Below, piece by piece: positions 53,708-62,664 of a stretch of 64,000 bases of DNA. The stretch is taken from the NCBI RefSeq assembly GCF_902728235.1, contig NZ_CACVBO010000001.1, positions 3,372,001-3,436,000 on the forward strand. The letters run 5' to 3'. Numbering within the stretch: the first letter of the stretch is position 1; each line of letters opens with the position of its first letter. This DNA is from Lentimonas sp. CC4 (GTDB taxonomy: Bacteria; Verrucomicrobiota; Verrucomicrobiia; Opitutales; Coraliomargaritaceae). Position numbers and translations under genes: made by a program. The notes under the pieces were generated by a model, which saw only the letters and a list, made by a program, of their open reading frames with translations, was not told where the DNA came from and ran no database searches.

Positions 53708-55186
53708 CTATTTTTGAGATGCAAAATTCATGATGCGTTCTTGAGTAAAATCCTTTCGATCCAGGCTACCCGAAATTTTGCCATCGCACAGGACGACGAT
53801 TCGGTCGGACATGCCCATGACTTCTTCCATTTCAGAAGAAATCATCAAGACGGACTTACCGTCTTCGACGAGCGAGTTGACGAGTGTGTAAATTTCGGAT
53901 TTGGCTCCGACGTCGATACCTCGAGTGGGTTCATCAAAGATCACTAGGTCGGGCTTGGATGCCAACCAACGGGCGATGATCACCTTTTGCTGATTCCCGC
54001 CACTGAGGTTCTTAATGTTTTGTTCGATCGAGGGGGTTTTGATCCGAATGGATTGTTTATATTCTTCGGCCATTCGACGTTCTTCTTTACTGTCGACGAT
54101 GAAGAACTTGGAGATGCGCTCCAGCACAGCCATACTCGTGTTACTACGAATCGTCATATCCATTAAAGCACCCTTCCCTTTTCGGTCTTCTGGAACCAGA
54201 GCGATACCGCTGTCGATCGCGTCTCTAGGTGTCTTCGGGTTCACTTCACTACCATTGAGTCGAACAGAGCCACTGGTTTTCTTTGCAGCACCGAATAACA
54301 GTTCTGCAGTCTCCGTGCGCCCAGATCCGATTAATCCGGCAAACCCTAAAACCTCGCCCTTCTTGATATTAAAGCTGATATCGTTCACCCCGTTACCGGA
54401 AAGATTCTGAACATCCAATAACACTTCATCGGAGATACAGTCTTTGCGTTTCGGGTAGGTCTCCTTTAATTCACGTCCGACCATCAGTTTCACAAGTTCA
54501 TCCATATTGGTCTCACTCGTTTTTACGGTATCGATCTTCTGACCATCTCTGAGCACGGTAATGCGCTCGGTGAGTCGGAAGATTTCCTCCATGCGGTGTG
54601 AGATGTAGATAATCGTCACCCCGGAAGCCTTCAGTTTTTCGACCACTAGATAGAGGCGTTCAGCTTCAGCTGAAGTGAGCGGCGCAGAAGGCTCGTCCAT
54701 GATCAACACCCGAGCCTTTTGTGACAAGGCCTTGGCGATTTCTACAAGTTGCTGGTAGCCGACCGTCAAGTTGCTAACAAGCTCGTTGGGATCGATATCG
54801 ATATCAAATTGCTCGAAGATCGCAGCAGACTCGCGAACCATGGCCTTTTTATTAATGACCAGACCTTTGCGGATCGCTCGACCGAGAAAGATATTTTCTG
54901 CAACAGACAGTTCACCGACCAGATTGAACTCTTGGTAGATGACGCCGATGCCGTGTGATTCGGATAACTGCGGCGTGAGTGAAGCAAAGCTTTCACCTTC
55001 GATGATGATACTGCCGGCATTCGGTTTGACCGCACCGGTGCAGCTCTTAATCAAGGTCGATTTGCCAGCGCCATTTTCGCCGACCAGAGCATGCGCTTCC
55101 CCTTTGACGAATTCGATGCTGACATCATTCAGGGCGATCACACCGGGATATTTCTTCGTAATGTTCTTTAACTCTAGAATGTTCAT
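53708..55186 (-). CDS. Sugar ABC transporter ATP-binding protein (RbsA/FrcA family)
   Basis: A 492-residue double-cassette ATPase. The first cassette has GENGAGKST, a signature VGYQQLVEIAKAL and LIMDEPSAPLT. The second has a degenerate Walker A (GLIGSGRTE, no lysine) with LSGGNQQKV and VIFDEPTRGIDVGAK, the usual asymmetry of this family. The start at 55186 matches MNILELKNITKKYPG; a longer frame overlaps the intergenic hairpin and is rejected. It is the motor of the operon's importer. Confidence 0.94.
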   Translation of the reverse strand: MNILELKNITKKYPGVIALNDVSIEFVKGEAHALVGENGAGKSTLIKSCTGAVKPNAGSIIIEGESFASLTPQLSESHGIGVIYQEFNLVGELSVAENIFLGRAIRKGLVINKKAMVRESAAIFEQFDIDIDPNELVSNLTVGYQQLVEIAKALSQKARVLIMDEPSAPLTSAEAERLYLVVEKLKASGVTIIYISHRMEEIFRLTERITVLRDGQKIDTVKTSETNMDELVKLMVGRELKETYPKRKDCISDEVLLDVQNLSGNGVNDISFNIKKGEVLGFAGLIGSGRTETAELLFGAAKKTSGSVRLNGSEVNPKTPRDAIDSGIALVPEDRKGKGALMDMTIRSNTSMAVLERISKFFIVDSKEERRMAEEYKQSIRIKTPSIEQNIKNLSGGNQQKVIIARWLASKPDLVIFDEPTRGIDVGAKSEIYTLVNSLVEDGKSVLMISSEMEEVMGMSDRIVVLCDGKISGSLDRKDFTQERIMNFASQK

Positions 55187-55229
55187 TTGATTGAGTTGCT
55201 GAGAGAAGATGGGTGGGTTGAGACAATAC

Positions 55230-55264
55230 AGGTTGGCGCAGATTCTTGGCTCATGCGCCAACCT
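55230..55264 (-). promoter_or_regulatory. Intercistronic hairpin between binding protein and ATPase genes
   Basis: AGGTTGGCGCA and TGCGCCAACCT form a perfect 11-bp stem with a 13-nt loop. No T-run follows on the minus strand, so it is more likely an mRNA-stabilising or processing hairpin that raises binding-protein expression above that of the membrane components, as in other ABC operons. Confidence 0.7.
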
Positions 55265-55285
55265 AGCTTTAGAGAAGAGTGAGGC

Positions 55286-56236
55286 TTATTTGCCTAAGAA
55301 CTCATCTACGTTGTCTTTTGTGACTGGGATAAATGAACGGTAGATTTCTTTCGTCTCAATCGGCTCACCGGATTGAAGCAGAGCAACCATATTCCAAATC
55401 TCAGTAGCGATTGCCTCGTTCGTGCCTGTTACAGCAACAGTCATACGATTACCTTCGTTATTCTTCATGGCATACAATTCAGGTTGTGTTGCATCCGCGG
55501 CAAAGATGCCGAATTTGTCTGTGACCTTATTGGCAGCCTTTGCAGCCTCGTTCGCGCCGACGGAACCACCGCCACCGATGGAGCAGACAACTTCTACATT
55601 CGGGTGGGACTGAAAGATGGTTTCCATCTTCTCAATGCCCTCTTTCGTGTCGATCGCACTCGTCTCTGCGACGATCTTAGCCTTCGGAGCCAACTCGACG
55701 ATGGCGTCGCGGATGCCGTTACCACGTTCCAGTAAAATGGGCAATTGTGGGTAGTTAAGAATTGCAACTTCTGTAGTGCCGCCGAGCTTTTCGTTGATCC
55801 AATTAGCCGCGTGTGTGCCGATAGCATAGCCTAATTCATGATTATCAATCAACCATGCGACATCAGCGTTCTTCAGGTTATCATCCCAAGCGAGCACTTT
55901 GACCCCGGCCTCACGAGCTTGCTTTAGAGCGAACTCGACGCCTTCCGGATCTGCAGGATGAATAATAATGACATCCACTCCGCTGGAGACGAAGTTTTCA
56001 ATCTGTGTGATTTGCTTACCGACATTGCTGTCGCAGGCCACATAGTTAATGCGACCGCCATTGGCTTTGACTTTTTTCTCAATGGCTTGGCAATAACCAG
56101 CCCATGCTGGGTTACTGAGCGATTGCACGGTCATGCCAATTCTTACTGTAGCATCCGCACTGTCGCCACTTCCACCGCATCCAACAATTGAGAGCGACGC
56201 GAAGCAAAGGAGTAGTCCTGTTATTATTTTTTTCAT
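55286..56236 (-). CDS. Sugar ABC transporter substrate-binding lipoprotein (RbsB/FrcB family)
   Basis: A 316-residue periplasmic binding protein tethered as a lipoprotein (MKKIITGLLLCFASLSIVGC, cysteine after IVG). The fold is type 1 periplasmic binding protein: VRIGMTVQSLSNPAWAGYCQ, VDVIIIHPADPEGVEFALK and VEVVCSIGGGGSVGANEAAK. The last segment includes VTGTNEAIATEIW. It would select the sugar or polyol; by operon content fructose or a polyol is likely. It is the first transporter gene after the fructokinase gene. Confidence 0.93.
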   Translation of the reverse strand: MKKIITGLLLCFASLSIVGCGGSGDSADATVRIGMTVQSLSNPAWAGYCQAIEKKVKANGGRINYVACDSNVGKQITQIENFVSSGVDVIIIHPADPEGVEFALKQAREAGVKVLAWDDNLKNADVAWLIDNHELGYAIGTHAANWINEKLGGTTEVAILNYPQLPILLERGNGIRDAIVELAPKAKIVAETSAIDTKEGIEKMETIFQSHPNVEVVCSIGGGGSVGANEAAKAANKVTDKFGIFAADATQPELYAMKNNEGNRMTVAVTGTNEAIATEIWNMVALLQSGEPIETKEIYRSFIPVTKDNVDEFLGK

Positions 56237-56324
56237 TTTTATATGGGGTTCTTTTTTTATTTATTTTGGATTAGATAAAGTGGTTGCAGTGAATCCTGTT
56301 TTACAGAATCTGCAAATAACGACG

Positions 56325-57218
56325 CTAGATAGATGATTCAATTTGGAGCAGGTCATTCGGAATCGCTGGGGTCGCACCTTTCTGTGAGCAGACATACGCG
56401 GCTACCCGATTGGCGAAGTCATTCACTTGCCCCAAAGGCCAGCCTCGTAGCGTGCCCATACAGAGCGCGGCGGTGAATGAATCACCCGCCCCTACAGTAT
56501 CGACCACCTCCGCTGCCATTCCTGGGAAATCGTGGACGGAATCCGCAGTAACCAACAAACTGCCGTGCGAACCACGGGTGTAAGCGACCAGGCGAAGATC
56601 AAACAGCTTCCTGAGTTGAACCAGTTGCTCGCAGCTGTCGCCGCCCAAATCAAATAGGTCGAGTAAAACAGGTAGCTCCTCATCGCTAAGCTTGAGCACA
56701 TTCGCTAACTGCAGAGACTTTCGAATCAGCTCTTTAGAGTAAAAAGACTGACGCACGTTCACATCGAAAATCTTAAGTGCGTGCTCAGGCATCTCACTTA
56801 AGAATGCATGGATGCTCTGACTTGACTCAGTCGAACGTTGCGAGAGCGAGCCAAAACAGACTGCATCGAGTTGACCTGCGAGTTCGCGGAGATCCGCTGT
56901 GAATGGCAGGTGATCCCAGGCGACATTCTCATGAATCTCGTAGGTAGGCTTACCCGAGTGGAGCACGACATCAACCGTGCCTGTTGGATGACTGGCACTT
57001 TCCTTCACATAGCGGACGTCCACGCCACTCTCAATCAACTGACCGCGAAGCTCGATGCCCAAGGCGTCCGATCCGATGCAGCTTACTGGCCAGCTCTCCG
57101 CACCAAGTTGGTGCGTGTGATAAGCAAAATTGGCAGGTGCGCCGCCAATGCGCTTGTGGTCAGGGAAGACATCCCAGAGTAACTCTCCAATACCTGCGAC
57201 TTTAAATGTAGGGTTCAT
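56325..57218 (-). CDS. PfkB-family fructokinase
   Basis: A 297-residue ribokinase-fold sugar kinase. It begins FKVAGIGELLWDVFPDHKRIGGAPANFAYH, the fructokinase-type substrate lid and binding loop, and ends with the catalytic anion-hole motif VVDTVGAGDSFTAAL. It would phosphorylate fructose produced by the dehydrogenase or imported directly. It is the first gene of the leftward operon, divergent from the GntR-type regulator across a 137-nt control region. Confidence 0.92.
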   Translation of the reverse strand: MNPTFKVAGIGELLWDVFPDHKRIGGAPANFAYHTHQLGAESWPVSCIGSDALGIELRGQLIESGVDVRYVKESASHPTGTVDVVLHSGKPTYEIHENVAWDHLPFTADLRELAGQLDAVCFGSLSQRSTESSQSIHAFLSEMPEHALKIFDVNVRQSFYSKELIRKSLQLANVLKLSDEELPVLLDLFDLGGDSCEQLVQLRKLFDLRLVAYTRGSHGSLLVTADSVHDFPGMAAEVVDTVGAGDSFTAALCMGTLRGWPLGQVNDFANRVAAYVCSQKGATPAIPNDLLQIESSI

Positions 57219-57291
57219 AAGACAAGGTTTGTCAGCGAATTTAAAATTCAGATGGGGTGCTGACTAAAATCAACAATCCACAAAATATAAC

Positions 57292-57350
57292 AAATGTAAA
57301 CAATTAGAATTACATTTGACATATTTAAAGCTTACATTTAACTTACATTT
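57292..57350. promoter_or_regulatory. Operator-like boxes and promoter between fructokinase and regulator genes
   Basis: AAATGTAA (57292-57299) and TTACATTT (57310-57317) form an 8-bp inverted repeat. Two more direct TTACATTT boxes follow at 57332-57339 and 57343-57350, just before the regulator ATG. A candidate promoter for the regulator, TTGACA (57316-57321) with TAACTT 17 nt further on, overlaps these boxes. This layout suggests that the GntR-family protein represses itself and probably the divergent operon. Confidence 0.7.
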
Positions 57351-57355
57351 AAACC

Positions 57356-58447
57356 ATGAATGACCCAAAGCCACTTTACCTGCAGATCTACGAAGACCTA
57401 CACACTTCGATCCGCAATCAACGCTACGCCCCCGGCGACCTACTCCCCAGCGAGAAGACGATTTGCGAGCAATACAAGACCTCTCGCCCCACCGTAGCCA
57501 AAGCGATCAAGATGCTGAGCGACGCAAAACTAGTGCATCGCCAAGCCGGATTCGGCACTCAAGTGCTCGCACCCGACTCTTCCGGTCTATCGGCAGGCTT
57601 ACTCGTCCCTGGATTAACAGAGACTGAAATCTTCACCCCCATCATTGCCAGCATCATCGAGACTGCCCCTAACTTTGAACTCCAGATCGCACAACCCTAC
57701 GAACTGAATCGATCACAAGACCGTAAGGCTTTGGCGCTTTCCCAAGTCGAGCAATTCATAAAGAAGAAAGTGAATGGCGTCTTCTTCGGCCCGCTTGAAA
57801 AGATCCCAGATGCCGAAGCCTTCAATCTAAGCATCGTCGAACGCTTCACCGAAAAAGGGATACAAGTCGTGCTACTAGATCGCGATATCTATCCATGGCC
57901 ACAGCAAGCTCCTTTCGATATGATCTGTATTGGGAACATTGAGGCAGGCTTCACCATGGCGAATCACCTGCTGGAAAATGGCTGCAAGCAACTCGCTTTC
58001 GTTTCATCGAAAAATCCGGCAATGACCGTAGGGCACCGTATCATTGGCACCCGTCAAGCACTCCTGCAAAAAGGCTTCTCCGCCCGCAGCCTCCTCTACG
58101 TCGAATACGAACAGGACGATCCCAGCACAGCGGCCGCTCAGTTAATCGAAGCAAATATCGATGGTATTGTTTGCGCCAACGATGCCACTGCCGCCGTAAT
58201 CCTGCGCGCCCTACTCGACCTTAGCGTAAAGATTCCAGAACAGATTAAAGTCTGCGGATTTGATGATGTAAAATACGCCTCGCTCCTCAGTGTGCCTCTG
58301 ACGAGCTATCGCCAGCCTTGCCAAGTTATGGGACAACTCGCTGTAGAAACAATGGTCAACCGAATCAAACACCCAGAAAGGCCGCCCCACCACATTGCGC
58401 TCCATGGCACACTCATCGTCCGGGAATCCTCCCAGATGCGTGCTTAA
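57356..58447 (+). CDS. GntR-type transcriptional regulator with LacI-like sensor domain
   Basis: A 363-residue regulator. The N-terminal 70 residues are a GntR winged helix (YAPGDLLPSEKTICEQYKTSRPTVAKAI, HRQAGFGTQV). The remaining part is a periplasmic-binding-protein-like sensor (GLLVPGLTETEIFTPIIASI, DGIVCANDATAAVILRALLD, VKVCGFDDVKYASL-like) as in AraR-type regulators. It probably senses a sugar or polyol and controls the divergent import and catabolism operon. The adjacent TTACATTT boxes are candidate binding sites. Confidence 0.92.
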   Translation: MNDPKPLYLQIYEDLHTSIRNQRYAPGDLLPSEKTICEQYKTSRPTVAKAIKMLSDAKLVHRQAGFGTQVLAPDSSGLSAGLLVPGLTETEIFTPIIASIIETAPNFELQIAQPYELNRSQDRKALALSQVEQFIKKKVNGVFFGPLEKIPDAEAFNLSIVERFTEKGIQVVLLDRDIYPWPQQAPFDMICIGNIEAGFTMANHLLENGCKQLAFVSSKNPAMTVGHRIIGTRQALLQKGFSARSLLYVEYEQDDPSTAAAQLIEANIDGIVCANDATAAVILRALLDLSVKIPEQIKVCGFDDVKYASLLSVPLTSYRQPCQVMGQLAVETMVNRIKHPERPPHHIALHGTLIVRESSQMRA

Positions 58448-58496
58448 CCCAGCCCCCTAAATCGAACATTGATTGATATTCATCCCCTCTACACTC

Positions 58497-59162
58497 ATGC
58501 AAAAAGAAACGAAAACATACGGCGATCTCATCAGTGAACTCTCATCAAAATACGATTCACTACCTGAAAATTGCCAATACTGGATCGGTCTCGCAGGAGG
58601 GCCTGGAAGCGGCAAGAGCACCGTCGCGCGAAAAATCAAGGATGCGCTTGGCGACAAAATCGATGTGATTCCGATGGACGGTTATCATTTCTATCGTTCC
58701 GAACTAGACGCGATGGCGAACCCTCAAGAGGCCCACGAGAGACGAGGCGCGCCATTCACGTTTAACGCTCAAAAGTTGGTCGATGATCTGACCCAAGCTC
58801 ATCAAACTGGTTCTGGTTATTTCCCAGGCTTCGATCACAGCAAGCGCGACCCTGAAGAACAGAGTGTCCGCCTGGAACCCGGGAAAAAGATAGTCATCGT
58901 GGAAGGAAATTATCTCCTATTGAGTGACAGCCCATGGAATGTCCTCCAGCGCGATGTTTTTGACGAAGGATGGTTTCTCTATGTCCCGCTTGAGGAATGC
59001 AAACGACGGGTCTTAAAGCGTCATCATCAGGTAATGAAAATGACGAAAAAGGAATCAATGTGGAGGGTATTGACCAACGATGGACCGAATGCAGAGCTAG
59101 TGACCAATGAATCGATTGAGAACGCGGATAGAATAATCGAAATTCAAAGTGATAAAACATGA
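58497..59162 (+). CDS. FrcK-like P-loop kinase (uridine kinase/PanK superfamily)
   Basis: A 221-residue cytoplasmic kinase with Walker A GLAGGPGSGKST, VIPMDGYHFYRSEL, a Walker B-like VIVEGNYLLL and the lid region CKRRVLKRHH. It resembles the kinase encoded with fructose ABC transporters in rhizobia (FrcK) and yeast Yfh7-type proteins. The ATG at 58497 is preferred over one eight codons upstream. It is cotranscribed with the regulator (49 nt gap), which supports a role in the same sugar pathway; substrate is not established. Confidence 0.82.
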   Translation: MQKETKTYGDLISELSSKYDSLPENCQYWIGLAGGPGSGKSTVARKIKDALGDKIDVIPMDGYHFYRSELDAMANPQEAHERRGAPFTFNAQKLVDDLTQAHQTGSGYFPGFDHSKRDPEEQSVRLEPGKKIVIVEGNYLLLSDSPWNVLQRDVFDEGWFLYVPLEECKRRVLKRHHQVMKMTKKESMWRVLTNDGPNAELVTNESIENADRIIEIQSDKT

Positions 59163-59233
59163 GTCTGAATGACACAGACTTAAGCGATTGAAAGCAGGCA
59201 TCGACTTCCAATATCGCACAGTCGCAGCAGCCA

Positions 59234-60379
59234 CTACAGACGCTCGCTAAGGCTACCAACTTCCCATGCGTCCAACATCGAGAGCATCGCTTCAAAAGTC
59301 GCACTGCGCCCTGAGCGAACAAAGTGACCGCTAGCGAGATTACCCGCCAGAACGATGCCCGCGTCATCCAATCCGCAGAGCGCTGCGGCGAGACAGCCAG
59401 CACCAAAATTATCACCGGCACCCGTCGAGATTAGAGGCTCTTTACAATACGGCCCAGGCACGTAGACCGTGCCCGCTGCACTGGCGCAAACGGCACCATC
59501 ATTTGGGTGGATAATGATTCGATCCACATCGGTATTAGCCTTTAGGAGCGCAGCCAAAGCGACGACAGAATCCGGATCCTTTTTACCCAAAAAGTCCCCG
59601 CCGAAATACGCACCCATCTGCCACGCTTCTTTCAAGTTAAAACTAAGCATGGTAGTGAACTGCGCAGTGATGCCTTCCAGACGCTGCAGAAGATTATCCA
59701 AGTCCTCTTTCGGACGCCCCTCAAACTCGGCTAGATCCATGAAGCAATGCACCTCTTTGGCAGTGCGCCCCAGCGCCTTGGAACGCTCCGCTAAATAACT
59801 CCAGATACCGCCAACATGCACCAATTTACCCCAGTTCACCGCGGCAATACAATCGGCCGACTTCAACTCTGCGTCCAGCGCGGCTTCACCGACCACTTCG
59901 ATCAAACGCTCTAGAGTGATCTCTGCGCAGGCACGCAAATCACCCAGCATAATTTTTCCGTCAGTAAACTCTAGACAATCACTGTGAGCCGGATCGGCCA
60001 AAGAGTAGAGTCGCTGAGTCTTGGACTCGAGCGCCTCGCGGTAAATCGGCAGAATTTCATCCCGCCCCATCGCCCCGATGTAGGTCACATCGATTTCACC
60101 GCTAAAGATATCATTGAGTCCAGACGCATAGAGCGGGCCGTTGCCTCCGAACTTATCGCCAAGGTGCTTCACCGGATAAGAGGCCGCAATTCCTGCCGCA
60201 GCCGTGACCTTCGGCCCAAACTCGGCCATGGAGGCGGGCTGCTCCAGTCGAATAAAGGTGTCGATAAATCCATCGAACCCACAAATCCCCGAGAGATTTT
60301 CAGGGATGGGCTTGCCCAGTTTTTCACGAAAAGCTGGCAGGACGGTTTCTGTGAGGTCTCGAATATCAGCATATATCAT
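59234..60379 (-). CDS. PfkB-family sugar kinase
   Basis: A 380-residue ribokinase-fold kinase, longer than the 297-residue fructokinase nearby. It has GICGFDGFIDTFIRL at the N-terminus, KHLGDKFGGNGPLYASGL (glycine-rich substrate loop), FNLKEAWQMGAYFG and the catalytic STGAGDNFGAGCLAAAL. The start at 60379 is chosen because the upstream extension overlaps the next gene. The exact substrate is unclear; it may use a second ketose from the pathway. It is convergent with the FrcK-like gene. Confidence 0.85.
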   Translation of the reverse strand: MIYADIRDLTETVLPAFREKLGKPIPENLSGICGFDGFIDTFIRLEQPASMAEFGPKVTAAAGIAASYPVKHLGDKFGGNGPLYASGLNDIFSGEIDVTYIGAMGRDEILPIYREALESKTQRLYSLADPAHSDCLEFTDGKIMLGDLRACAEITLERLIEVVGEAALDAELKSADCIAAVNWGKLVHVGGIWSYLAERSKALGRTAKEVHCFMDLAEFEGRPKEDLDNLLQRLEGITAQFTTMLSFNLKEAWQMGAYFGGDFLGKKDPDSVVALAALLKANTDVDRIIIHPNDGAVCASAAGTVYVPGPYCKEPLISTGAGDNFGAGCLAAALCGLDDAGIVLAGNLASGHFVRSGRSATFEAMLSMLDAWEVGSLSERL

Positions 60380-60477
60380 AAATGATCTATACACTGTATC
60401 GAGGGCATTTGACCAGACAGATCTGAGCGGCCGCAACGAACCAGACAAAGAACGACAAGTGGAGCCAGTTCCGAAAC

Positions 60478-61290
60478 TTAGTGCTCCTGCCAATCGTCAG
60501 GCACCAGAAAAAACGGTTCATCTGAATCCGGCAGCACAAACATCGTGCAGCGCTCAGTTGCCAGTGATAACAACTCCGACGCTTCGATTCGTTGTAACTC
60601 TGCCTTCAACTCGGCAGTGAAAACCACAGGCCACAGCGCCTTCGGCACCAGACACACTCCATCCACCCCAGAGAACCAAGACTCCCACTCACGCACATAA
60701 AGCCATTGACCGCGTTGCGCACTCGGCGCAATCGCCTCTGGCAACGGGCAATCGTCTCCGCTCAATGGACTGAATAACCGTCCATAGATCAATTGGCGCA
60801 CCACAACCGTATCGACATTGAACCGATCCTTCAGCAAGCGACGCGCTTCGGGCTGTTGACTGAGCAGCAATTGATGCGTGCGCATTCGATCCAACTTGCG
60901 CTGCCAATTATCTCGAGGATCTGGCCCTGGATACATCCAGCCCTCAGCCGTATGCGTCGCTAGGTAGAACTTAACCGCTAGCTCGAGGTGAACGTGCATT
61001 TGCTGCTGGCGATCATACAAAACGAAGTCTAGCTCGCCGAGCGTAACGCCTGCGTCGTCCACGACCTGCACATGCGAAGCGATCCGATCCAACTGCTCCG
61101 ATGCATCCAGCAGACAGTCCAGCGCATCTTCGTAAAGGTGACCCAGTTTTTGCTGAAAATTGAGTTCGATCCCCTCCGACACGACCTCGCCCAGCAAAAG
61201 ACGATCCAGTATGGCAGCTTCAGCTAAATCCCCCACCAATAAAGGTGCAGCTCGTAAACTATTTAGCAGTGCTTTCGTTTCTAATCCCAT
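60478..61290 (-). CDS. DUF1853 family protein
   Basis: A 270-residue cytoplasmic protein of the DUF1853 family. The core has GELDFVLYDRQQQMHVHLELAVKFYL, in which the aspartate and the E-x(3)-K-like pair resemble a PD-(D/E)xK nuclease active site, followed by GPDPRDNWQRKLDRMRTHQ. The family is uncharacterised, and nuclease activity is an inference from motif shape. It lies 98 nt upstream of the PfkB gene on the same strand. Confidence 0.85.
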   Translation of the reverse strand: MGLETKALLNSLRAAPLLVGDLAEAAILDRLLLGEVVSEGIELNFQQKLGHLYEDALDCLLDASEQLDRIASHVQVVDDAGVTLGELDFVLYDRQQQMHVHLELAVKFYLATHTAEGWMYPGPDPRDNWQRKLDRMRTHQLLLSQQPEARRLLKDRFNVDTVVVRQLIYGRLFSPLSGDDCPLPEAIAPSAQRGQWLYVREWESWFSGVDGVCLVPKALWPVVFTAELKAELQRIEASELLSLATERCTMFVLPDSDEPFFLVPDDWQEH

Positions 61291-61457
61291 AATAGCTATG
61301 ACACACTTTCATTCAGATGATTGGCCGCCAATCTGTTTCTTTAATTAAACTGAAAAGGCATCATCCGACTCAAAATAGTATGCGCATGAGAATAACCACG
61401 ATCATATCGTGATATTGTGATTCACTTCCAAGCACTCACCATGCATCTTCCTCTGCT

Positions 61458-62513
61458 ATGACACTGTTACTCTTCTACGTCGGCATCGCGCTCGGATTTT
61501 CCTTTTTGTGCTCCTTATTGGAGGCCACCCTCCTCACGATCACACCCACGCAATTGCAAACGGCCAAATCAAATGGCAAGCAATGGGCACTACGCCTGCA
61601 AGGACTGAAGCATAACATCGACAAGCCCCTCTCCGCGATTCTTACGCTCAACACAATCGCCCACACGATGGGCGCCACGGGAGCCGGCGCACAATATACC
61701 CGTGTGTATGGCGACGCTACTGGCGGTGTCTTTGCCGCCATCCTCACACTACTGGTTCTCATCCTCTCCGAAATCATCCCAAAGACACTCGGAGCGCGCT
61801 ACACGCTCTTTTTTGCGCCGTTCACAGCAAGAGCGCTTCCGATTATGGAATGGGGACTGCGCCCAGTCGTCTGGCTGTGCCAAGGCATTACACGACTCAT
61901 CACCTTTGGCGACGGCCACGCTCATCCAAAACACCGCGAAGAGCTGTTAGCGGTCGCACGAATGGGCGAAGAAGATGGCTCCATCCGAAAAAGCGAAAGT
62001 AGAATCGTCCGTAGCATGCTCAACATGTCGAACGTGCAGATTGATAGTATCATGACACCCCGGCCCGTCATGTTCACTTTATCAGAAGAAGTGACACTGC
62101 AGGCGTTTGCAGAGCAAATCGAAACACACCCGTTCTCAAGGATCCCAGTCTACGGCGATAACCACGAATTCATCTCTGGCTTCGTCCTACGATCCGACGC
62201 GCTCCAAGCCTGCCTAAAAGACCCCAAGCATCCGATCGCAAGCGTAAAGCGTAAGATGACCTTCGTATCCAAGCTAATGACAGTCGATGCACTGTTTCGG
62301 CAAATGACGGAACAACGCCAACACATCGCCATGGTTCAAGATGAATACGGCAGCACCGTTGGCCTCGTCACGCTCGAAGACGCGCTGGAAACCCTCGTCG
62401 GCATTGAGATCGTCGATGAGCAAGACACTGTCGCCGACCTACGCAAACTCGCTCACAGCCTATGGCAACAACGCGCCAAAGAAATGGGTATCAAAACCGA
62501 TATAGATACTTAA
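61458..62513 (+). CDS. CNNM/CorC-type membrane protein with CBS domains
   Basis: A 351-residue protein: an N-terminal CNNM (DUF21) transmembrane domain (about 1-165, FLCSLLEATLLTITPTQL, SEIIPKTLGARY), a linker with the family motif EDGSIRKSESRIVRSMLNM, and paired CBS domains (MTPRPVMFTLSEEVTLQAF, HIAMVQDEYGSTVGLVTLED). These proteins are associated with magnesium or cobalt efflux and resistance. The CorC_HlyC transporter-associated domain at the C-terminus is missing, so the protein is shorter than HlyC/CorC proteins with that domain. Confidence 0.9.
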   Translation: MTLLLFYVGIALGFSFLCSLLEATLLTITPTQLQTAKSNGKQWALRLQGLKHNIDKPLSAILTLNTIAHTMGATGAGAQYTRVYGDATGGVFAAILTLLVLILSEIIPKTLGARYTLFFAPFTARALPIMEWGLRPVVWLCQGITRLITFGDGHAHPKHREELLAVARMGEEDGSIRKSESRIVRSMLNMSNVQIDSIMTPRPVMFTLSEEVTLQAFAEQIETHPFSRIPVYGDNHEFISGFVLRSDALQACLKDPKHPIASVKRKMTFVSKLMTVDALFRQMTEQRQHIAMVQDEYGSTVGLVTLEDALETLVGIEIVDEQDTVADLRKLAHSLWQQRAKEMGIKTDIDT

Positions 62514-62514
62514 T

Positions 62515-62641
62515 CCTTAAAAGAGTCGTTAGAAGTCAGGACTTAGGAGCTAAACATCAGTGCTTTATAACACCTTTGCTTCTCGCCCAATCGGCGGCAC
62601 AGACGACACCCGAAGCGCTTTATGGCCAAAGACTAACTTCG
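62515..62641 (-). repeat. Dispersed repeat element, decayed copy D
   Basis: Starts directly after the CNNM stop with ccttaaaagagt, the reverse complement of the right end of copies A and C. It contains aaacatcagtgctttata (inverse of the tataaagcactgatg segment) and ends near gactaacttcg. The core cagacggaggtctgccg is lost. It overlaps nothing coding and ends before the MscS 3' end. Confidence 0.7.
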
Positions 62642-62664
62642 AACGCCTGCCTACAAACGACTCT

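Noticed and set aside
59162-59181. Hairpin AGTCTG/CAGACT between the convergent kinase genes as a terminator
   Set aside because: The stem is only six pairs and lacks a T tract.
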